Positions 58,670-64,000 of a stretch of 64,000 nt of DNA are shown in pieces (position 1 is the first letter of the stretch; each line of letters begins with the position of its first letter). The notes beneath the pieces are model-generated. The model was not told the DNA's origin. It saw nothing but the letters and a program-made list of their open reading frames with translations, and did no database searches. This DNA comes from Mycolicibacterium aichiense (lineage in GTDB: Bacteria; Actinomycetota; Actinomycetes; Mycobacteriales; Mycobacteriaceae), in the NCBI RefSeq assembly GCF_010726245.1, contig NZ_AP022561.1, positions 5,766,001 to 5,830,000 of the forward strand. Reading direction: 5' to 3'. The position numbers and the translations under genes were made by a program.

Positions 58670-59949
58670 GCCCCCGCGTAGGAGTCACGCTGTCCGGCCG
58701 GTATCGGCTGCAGCGGCTGATCGCCACCGGCGGTATGGGTCAGGTGTGGGAGGCCGTCGACAGCCGGCTGGGACGCCGGGTCGCGGTCAAGGTCCTCAAG
58801 CAGGAGTTCTCGTCGGACCCGGAGTTCGTCGAGCGGTTCCGCGCCGAGGCGCGCACCGTCGCCATGCTCAACCACCCCGGCATCGCCGCCGTGCACGACT
58901 ACGGCGAGACCGATATGGACGGCGAAGGCCGCACCGCCTACCTGGTGATGGAACTGATCAACGGTGAGCCGCTGAACTCGGTGATCAAGCGCACCGGCCG
59001 GCTGTCGCTGCGGCACGCGCTGGACATGCTCGAGCAGACCGGACGCGCGCTGCAGGTGGCCCACGCCGCCGGACTGGTGCACCGCGACGTCAAGCCGGGC
59101 AACATCCTGATCACGCCGACCGGTCAGGTGAAGCTCACCGACTTCGGTATCGCCAAAGCCGTCGACGCCGCGCCCGTCACCCAGACCGGAATGGTGATGG
59201 GCACCGCCCAGTACATCGCCCCCGAGCAGGCACTGGGTCACGACGCCACCGCTGCCAGCGACGTGTACTCCCTGGGAGTTGTTGGCTACGAAGCGGTTTC
59301 GGGTAAGCGGCCGTTCATCGGCGACGGTGCACTGACGGTGGCGATGAAGCACATCAAGGAGACGCCGGCACCGCTGCCTGCCGACCTGCCGCCGAACGTG
59401 CGCGAGCTGATCGAGATCACCCTGGTGAAGAACCCGGGCATGCGCTACCGCAACGGTGGTCAGTTCGCCGACGCGACCGCCGCCGTGCGGGCGGGTCGGC
59501 GCCCGCCGCGGCCCAACTCCGCGCCGACCATCCGCGCCACCCCGGCCTCGATCCCGGGCAGTTCGCCGCGGATGCCTGCCGCCGCCCCGCCGACCGGGAC
59601 GCGGCCACGGGCCAACACCGGCAGTCACCGCCCGCCGCCGCCGCGGCGCACCTTCTCCTCCGGCCAGCGGGCACTGCTGTGGGCGGCCGGCGTGCTGGGG
59701 GCGTTGGCGATCATCAGCGCCATCCTGATCGTGCTCGCGGACAAAGACCGCAAGGACAACAAGCCCGTCGAGCAGACTGTCACCGACACCGTCACCCCGC
59801 CCACCAGTCAGGTCGCGCCGTCGGGTTGGACGGAACGCCACCTCGGCGGTATTCCTGGAGGGCAGATCGGGGTACCCCGACTCAGCGCTGCCAGCCTCGG
59901 TGTTGGTTCGCTGTCCGAGGCTGTTGACACCGACGAGAAACCACGATGA
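58666..59949 (+). CDS. pknA: PknA: membrane Ser/Thr protein kinase
   Basis: 427 residues from the ATG at 58666. The kinase domain (about 10-270) has the Gly loop [29 protein letters not shown] and TDFGIA, and the activation-loop threonines in [18 protein letters not shown] juxtamembrane Pro/Arg linker follows, then one helix ([21 protein letters not shown], about 340-360), and a short extracytoplasmic tail without PASTA repeats. It phosphorylates division and cell-wall proteins with PknB. The ATG overlaps the mini-ORF stop, and its own stop overlaps pknB (ATGA). Confidence 0.96.
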   Translation: MSPRVGVTLSGRYRLQRLIATGGMGQVWEAVDSRLGRRVAVKVLKQEFSSDPEFVERFRAEARTVAMLNHPGIAAVHDYGETDMDGEGRTAYLVMELINGEPLNSVIKRTGRLSLRHALDMLEQTGRALQVAHAAGLVHRDVKPGNILITPTGQVKLTDFGIAKAVDAAPVTQTGMVMGTAQYIAPEQALGHDATAASDVYSLGVVGYEAVSGKRPFIGDGALTVAMKHIKETPAPLPADLPPNVRELIEITLVKNPGMRYRNGGQFADATAAVRAGRRPPRPNSAPTIRATPASIPGSSPRMPAAAPPTGTRPRANTGSHRPPPPRRTFSSGQRALLWAAGVLGALAIISAILIVLADKDRKDNKPVEQTVTDTVTPPTSQVAPSGWTERHLGGIPGGQIGVPRLSAASLGVGSLSEAVDTDEKPR

Positions 59950-61829
59950 CCACCCCACAGCACCTGTCCGACCGCTACGAGCTGGGCGAGATCATCGGCT
60001 TCGGCGGCATGTCCGAGGTGCACATGGCCCGCGACACGCGCCTGCACCGCGACGTCGCGGTCAAGGTGTTGCGCGCCGACCTGGCCCGAGACCCGAGCTT
60101 CTACCTGCGGTTTCGCCGCGAGGCGCAGAACGCCGCCGCGCTGAACCATCCCGCGATCGTGGCTGTCTACGACACCGGTGAGGCCGAGACCGCCAACGGC
60201 CCGCTGCCGTACATCGTGATGGAGTACGTCGAGGGCGTAACCCTGCGCGACATCGTGCACACCGACGGCCCCATCCCGTACCGCCGGGCCATCGAGATCA
60301 TCGCCGACGCCTGCCAGGCGCTGCATTTCAGCCATCAGCACGGCATCATCCACCGCGACGTCAAGCCGGCGAACATCATGATCTCCAAGACCGGCGCGGT
60401 GAAGGTCATGGACTTCGGCATCGCCCGGGCGCTGGCCGACGTGGGCAACAGCGTCACCCAGACCGCGGCGGTGATCGGCACCGCGCAGTACCTGTCGCCC
60501 GAGCAGGCCCGCGGCGAGCCGGTCGACGCGCGCTCCGACGTCTATTCGCTGGGCTGTGTGCTCTACGAGATCCTGACCGGCGAGCCGCCGTTCGTCGGTG
60601 ATTCGCCGGTGGCGGTCGCCTATCAGCACGTCCGCGAGGATCCGGTGCCGCCGTCGCAGAAGCACTCGGGCATCTCCCCGGAGCTGGACGCGGTGGTGCT
60701 CAAGGCGCTGGCGAAGAACCCGGACAACCGCTACCAGACCGCCGCCGAGATGCGCACCGACCTGGTGCGGGTGCACAACGGCGAAGCCCCTGAGGCACCG
60801 AAGGTGCTCAGCGCCGCCGAGCGGACCTCCATGCTCAACGCGGCGCCGGCGGCGCCCTCCCGCGGGGACGAGACCGACGAGATGCCGCGGCACGGCGCGC
60901 TGGTCGAGAATGACCGGGCGGGCGGGTCGATCGGGCGCTGGCTGATCGTCGTCGCGGTGCTGGCCATCCTGACGGTGGTGGTGACCATCGGGATCAACAT
61001 GGTCAGCGGCAACCCCCGCAATCTGCAGGTGCCCGATGTACGCGGGCAGGCACAGCAGGATGCTGTGGTGGCGTTGCAGAACAAGGGCTTCAAGATCCGG
61101 AGCCAGCAGAAGGCGGACAACACGATTCCGCCGGGCAGCGTCATCAGCACTGATCCGCCGGCCAACTCGATGGCTGCCGCGGGAGACGAGATCACCATCA
61201 ACGTCTCCTACGGTCCCGAGCAGCGCGAGATTCCGGACTGCTCCGCCAGCCTGTCCTACGGCGAATGCGTCCAGAAGCTCAAGGACGCCGGCTTCACCAA
61301 GTTCAAGCAGGTGAACTCACCGTCCACGCCTGACCAGAAGGACAAGGTGCTGTCGACGGTTCCGCCGGCCAACCAGACTTCAGCGATCACCAACGAAATC
61401 ACGGTGGTCGTGGGCAACGGGCCGCAGACCGCCGAGGTGCCGGTCGTCGCGGGACAGACGGTCGACGTCGCCCAGCAGATCCTCACGGCCTCTGGATTCC
61501 TCAAGACGCTGCCGGTTCCGACGGACGGCACGGAACCGTCCGGTCAAGTGGTCGGCACCGATCCGCCCAACGGACAGACCGTGCCTCAGGACACCGTGAT
61601 CCAGATCAAGGTGTCCAAGGGCAATCAGTTCGTGATGCCGGACTTGCGGGGCATGTTCTGGACCGACGCCTCACAGCGGCTGGCGGCGTTGGGGTGGACG
61701 GGGATACTCGACAAGGGCGCAGACGTGCAGAACAGCGGGCAGAAGTCCGCAGCCGTGGTGACCCAAAGTCCGGCGCCGGGCACGCCGGTGAAGTTCAGCG
61801 ACCCGATCACCCTCAGCTTTGCGTCGTAG
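59946..61829 (+). CDS. pknB: PknB: membrane Ser/Thr kinase with four PASTA domains
   Basis: 627 residues. The kinase domain (about 11-275) has [35 protein letters not shown] and the phosphoacceptor TQT in [12 protein letters not shown]. The helix at about 325-350 is followed by four extracytoplasmic PASTA repeats (starts near 360, 428, 497 and 562) that sense muropeptides/lipid II. It controls septum and envelope growth through PbpA, FhaA, CwlM and others. The last 17 bp overlap trpG in antisense. Confidence 0.97.
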   Translation: MTTPQHLSDRYELGEIIGFGGMSEVHMARDTRLHRDVAVKVLRADLARDPSFYLRFRREAQNAAALNHPAIVAVYDTGEAETANGPLPYIVMEYVEGVTLRDIVHTDGPIPYRRAIEIIADACQALHFSHQHGIIHRDVKPANIMISKTGAVKVMDFGIARALADVGNSVTQTAAVIGTAQYLSPEQARGEPVDARSDVYSLGCVLYEILTGEPPFVGDSPVAVAYQHVREDPVPPSQKHSGISPELDAVVLKALAKNPDNRYQTAAEMRTDLVRVHNGEAPEAPKVLSAAERTSMLNAAPAAPSRGDETDEMPRHGALVENDRAGGSIGRWLIVVAVLAILTVVVTIGINMVSGNPRNLQVPDVRGQAQQDAVVALQNKGFKIRSQQKADNTIPPGSVISTDPPANSMAAAGDEITINVSYGPEQREIPDCSASLSYGECVQKLKDAGFTKFKQVNSPSTPDQKDKVLSTVPPANQTSAITNEITVVVGNGPQTAEVPVVAGQTVDVAQQILTASGFLKTLPVPTDGTEPSGQVVGTDPPNGQTVPQDTVIQIKVSKGNQFVMPDLRGMFWTDASQRLAALGWTGILDKGADVQNSGQKSAAVVTQSPAPGTPVKFSDPITLSFAS

Positions 61830-62496
61830 ATAGCTCGGGCTGGCCGCCGATGGCGTGCCGCACGGTGTCGGCGACCTCTTGTTCGAGGCGGTGCACCAGC
61901 GACTCCTCGGGGGCCTGTCCGCAGAAGCCCAGCCAGTTGGCCAGCATCCGGTGACCGCCCTCGGTCAGGATCGACTCCGGGTGGAATTGCACGCCGTGGA
62001 TCGGCAGTTCGACGTGGCGCACAGCCATGACTACGCCGCCCTCGGTGCGCGCGGTCACCTCGAGTTCGGCCGGCATGGTTTCCGGCAGGATCGTCAGCGA
62101 GTGGTAGCGCGTCGCCGTGAATGGGTCCGGAAGTCCGTGCAGCACACCGATATTGGTGTGATAGACCGTGCTGGTCTTGCCGTGCAGCAGTTCGGGCGCG
62201 CGGTCGACGGTCCCGCCGAATGCCACACCGATCGCTTGATGCCCGAGGCACACACCCAGTAGTGGGGTGCCGGTCGTGGCGCACGCCCGAACCAGCGGGA
62301 TCGAGGCGCCGGCACGTTCCGGCGTACCCGGTCCAGGGCTGAGCAGGATCCCGTCGAACTGGGTGGCAACGCCGGCCTCGTCGGCCAGGCGGTCGTCGTC
62401 ATTGCGCCAGACCTGCGCGTCCACCCCGAGCTGGCCCAGATACTGGACGAGGTTGAACACGAAGCTGTCGTAATTGTCGACCACCAACACCTGCAT
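61813..62496 (-). CDS. trpG: Class I glutamine amidotransferase, anthranilate/aminodeoxychorismate synthase component II
   Basis: 227 residues. The triad is Cys in PLLGVCLGHQAIG and His/Glu in VQFHPESIL, and the N-terminal strand is VLVVDNYDSFVFNLVQYL. The enzyme supplies ammonia from glutamine to component I (TrpE or PabB). The adjacent Rv0013 homologue is usually named trpG/pabA. It is convergent with pknB (17 bp overlap), and the DUF881 gene lies 28 bp upstream on the same strand. Confidence 0.95.
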   Translation of the reverse strand: MQVLVVDNYDSFVFNLVQYLGQLGVDAQVWRNDDDRLADEAGVATQFDGILLSPGPGTPERAGASIPLVRACATTGTPLLGVCLGHQAIGVAFGGTVDRAPELLHGKTSTVYHTNIGVLHGLPDPFTATRYHSLTILPETMPAELEVTARTEGGVVMAVRHVELPIHGVQFHPESILTEGGHRMLANWLGFCGQAPEESLVHRLEQEVADTVRHAIGGQPELSTTQS

Positions 62497-62524
62497 CAGG
62501 CCAGGTTACCTGGGGTGGTACAGG

Positions 62525-63316
62525 TCAGTAGCCCACCGGACCCGCCGGCTGGGCGTAGCGCATCCGCACCGGCTCGGTGTAACCGGCGACCTGGACATCG
62601 TCGCGGACCTGCTCGGTGTAGCCGAGCCCGAACCGCACGACGTACTGCTTGTAGAGCGTGACCAAGGGAGCGGACGCCAGGGCGGACTGCATCGCGGAAG
62701 CGTCGCCGATCGCGGTGACCGTGTACGGCGGGCTGTACGTGCGTCCGTTGAGCAGCAGGGTGTTGCCGACGCAGCGCGGAGCGGACGTGCCGATGATGCG
62801 CTGATCCTGCATCTGGATCGCCTCGGCGCCGGCGCTCCACAGCGCGTTGAGGACGGCCTGGATGTCCTGCTGGTGGACCACGAGGTCATCGGGGGACGCG
62901 TCGCGGGGGAAGCGCCCGTTTGCGTCGCGCTGGGCGTCGGAGAGGGTGACCACCAGGCCGGGCCCGTGTACCGGATTCAGCCCGGCAGAGGCGGCCAGTT
63001 CGTCGGCGCGAGCCTGCATGGCCGCCAGTGCGGTGCCGGATCCGCCGCCATGGGTGGAGTCGATCTGCGACGCCAGTGCGTCGCGCTGGGCGCTGAGCCG
63101 GTCGACGGACTGCTGCGCGTCGTGCACCAAGTCGACCAGCCGGGGTGAGTCGCTGCGGCGGATCTCGCTGCCGCCGGAGACACCGTGGGTGGCGGCCAGC
63201 AGAACGCCTGCCAACAGGCACACCACCGGGACACCGAACCGCCACGGCGAGCGCGTGGCACCCGTCGTTGCTGCCGCCGGAATTGTCGGGTCACGGCGCC
63301 GCTGCGTTAATCTCAT
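62525..63316 (-). CDS. DUF881 membrane-anchored protein (Rv0012-like)
   Basis: 263 residues from the ATG at 63316, close to Rv0012 in size. One N-terminal helix ([22 protein letters not shown]) is followed by a coiled coil of about 40 residues ([26 protein letters not shown]) and the DUF881 core ([47 protein letters not shown]). It is probably extracytoplasmic and linked to division because of its place next to crgA. It is divergent from crgA across 49 bp and upstream of trpG. Confidence 0.85.
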   Translation of the reverse strand: MRLTQRRRDPTIPAAATTGATRSPWRFGVPVVCLLAGVLLAATHGVSGGSEIRRSDSPRLVDLVHDAQQSVDRLSAQRDALASQIDSTHGGGSGTALAAMQARADELAASAGLNPVHGPGLVVTLSDAQRDANGRFPRDASPDDLVVHQQDIQAVLNALWSAGAEAIQMQDQRIIGTSAPRCVGNTLLLNGRTYSPPYTVTAIGDASAMQSALASAPLVTLYKQYVVRFGLGYTEQVRDDVQVAGYTEPVRMRYAQPAGPVGY

Positions 63317-63365
63317 AGACGATCTGCGCACCATCGTCGCAGAAGATCCCGGCCCGAAGGTACCC

Positions 63366-63647
63366 ATGCCCAAGTCCAAGGTTCGCAAGAAGAACGACTT
63401 CACGGTCAACCCGGTGAGCCGCACTCCGGTCAAGGTGAAGGCCGGACCGTCGAGCGTGTGGTTCGTGGTGCTGTTCATCAGCCTGATGCTGATCGGGCTG
63501 GCCTGGCTGCTGGTGTTCCAGCTGGCCGCCTCCGGGTACGACACTCCGAGCGCCTTGCAGTGGATGGCCAAGCTGGGCCCCTGGAACTACGCGATCGCCT
63601 TCGGCTTCATGATCTCCGGTTTGTTGCTGACGATGCGGTGGCGCTGA
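63366..63647 (+). CDS. crgA: CrgA: cell-division regulator
   Basis: 93 residues. A basic N terminus ([11 protein letters not shown]) precedes two helices ([21 protein letters not shown] and [18 protein letters not shown]) with an outside loop of about 18 residues. This matches CrgA, which recruits FtsI and interacts with FtsZ, FtsQ and CwsA at the septum. It is divergent from the DUF881 gene. Gene order is as in M. tuberculosis Rv0011c. Confidence 0.95.
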   Translation: MPKSKVRKKNDFTVNPVSRTPVKVKAGPSSVWFVVLFISLMLIGLAWLLVFQLAASGYDTPSALQWMAKLGPWNYAIAFGFMISGLLLTMRWR

Positions 63648-63718
63648 CCGGCCGCGATACCTCGGCTGCTTCATGCTGTGCGAACACCGTTCCCGGGCTG
63701 GCAACCTCCTGGTCACCC

Positions 63719-63736
63719 AATCACACGCGTGTGATT
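63719..63736. promoter_or_regulatory. 18-bp perfect palindrome downstream of crgA
   Basis: AATCACACG joined to CGTGTGATT without spacer. It lies 68 bp upstream of the next GTG. It could bind a dimeric regulator (GntR-like or other) of that gene. Confidence 0.55.
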
Positions 63737-63758
63737 CATCCCCATTGTTGATAGCACC

Positions 63759-63767
63759 TGTGGATAA
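63759..63767 (-). other. DnaA-box-like 9-mer TTATCCACA
   Basis: TGTGGATAA on the plus strand is the exact complement of the E. coli DnaA consensus TTATCCACA; mycobacterial boxes are usually TTGTCCACA. It lies 36 bp before the PH-domain gene. Position near oriC makes a chance match less likely, but one box alone is not proof. Confidence 0.4.
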
Positions 63768-63803
63768 CTGCATACCTCGCGGTAGAGGTGTCGGAGGCAG
63801 CTG

Positions 63804-64000
63804 TGCAGCAAACTGATTGGGCGCCGAAAACTCCCGCCATCGCAGCTCTGGGGATCGGGGGTGTCTTGATGGCAATCGTCTGTGTGACCGTCATCACAGA
63901 CGTGCCCGGGCGGATCCTCACGGCGATTGCTGCGCTCGGACTGGTCGCGTTCGCGATCGGATCATGGCGGGCGCGACCCCGGCTGGCTATCACTGGTGAC
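63804..64000 (+). CDS. Probable PH-domain membrane protein, 3' cut by window edge
   Basis: A GTG at 63804, behind GGAGG, opens a frame that runs off the window (66 residues seen). Two helices are visible (AIAALGIGGVLMAIVCVTVI and ILTAIAALGLVAFAIGSW), then WRARPRLAITGD, the typical entry into a bacterial PH domain. In M. tuberculosis Rv0010c occupies this place beside crgA and belongs to this family. The remainder is outside the window. Confidence 0.7.

Overview
The window is high-GC actinobacterial DNA and almost certainly comes from a Mycobacterium or Mycolicibacterium chromosome, a few kilobases from the replication origin. The right end carries fhaA, fhaB, pstP, rodA, pbpA, pknA, pknB, trpG, a DUF881 gene and crgA, in the order of the M. 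tuberculosis block Rv0020c to Rv0011c, with tRNA-Leu(CAG) upstream of fhaA. The WhiB5 / Rv0023-Rv0028-like set at 31.4-36.0 kb, several F420-type luciferase-like oxidoreductases, a KshA-type oxygenase and many TetR regulators fit the same assignment. Nothing resembling a transposase, integrase, phage gene or CRISPR array was seen. The organism is inferred from gene content and order recalled from memory; no search was run.

Layout. 0-10.2 kb: DUF1275 membrane protein (cut by the window edge), SDR, luciferase-like oxidoreductase, six-helix HAMP adenylate cyclase, EF-G2, two thioesterases, a TetR with a perfect operator and an orphan molybdopterin oxidoreductase. 10.3-19.5 kb: a catabolic island with a crotonase, two P450s with a ferredoxin and a NIPSNAP-like protein, a luciferase-like oxidoreductase, Zn-ADH, SDR and three TetR regulators. 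19.5-31.2 kb: FAD monooxygenase, Kup K+ transporter, LutABC lactate oxidation operon, rhomboid protease, STAS protein, methyltransferase, duplicated VOC proteins, and nitrobindin coupled to a serine hydrolase. 31.3-36.0 kb: Rv0028- to Rv0023-like genes and whiB5. 36.0-51.6 kb: accessory DNA that in M. tuberculosis does not lie between whiB5 and tRNA-Leu/fhaA. It holds a KshA paralogue with its own TetR and palindrome, EVE, pirin, GNAT, thioesterase and cyclase genes, a four-gene nitrilase/amidohydrolase/APC permease/DUF2071 operon under a TetR with a perfect operator, and three tandem diguanylate cyclase genes. 51.7-64 kb: tRNA-Leu and the growth/division kinase operon, then trpG, DUF881, crgA and the start of a probable PH-domain membrane protein.

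How the parts work together. The fhaA-pknB operon couples Ser/Thr phosphorylation (PknA, PknB, PstP, FHA readers) to peptidoglycan synthesis (RodA, PbpA) and division (CrgA). The remainder is mostly small catabolic or stress modules, each next to its own TetR and often with a visible inverted repeat in the shared promoter. The least explained items are the P450/ferredoxin/NIPSNAP/crotonase island, the nitrilase-to-DUF2071 operon, the Rv0023-28-like cluster, and a 35-bp MIRU-like insertion between pbpA and pknA that keeps stop/start overlap on both sides.
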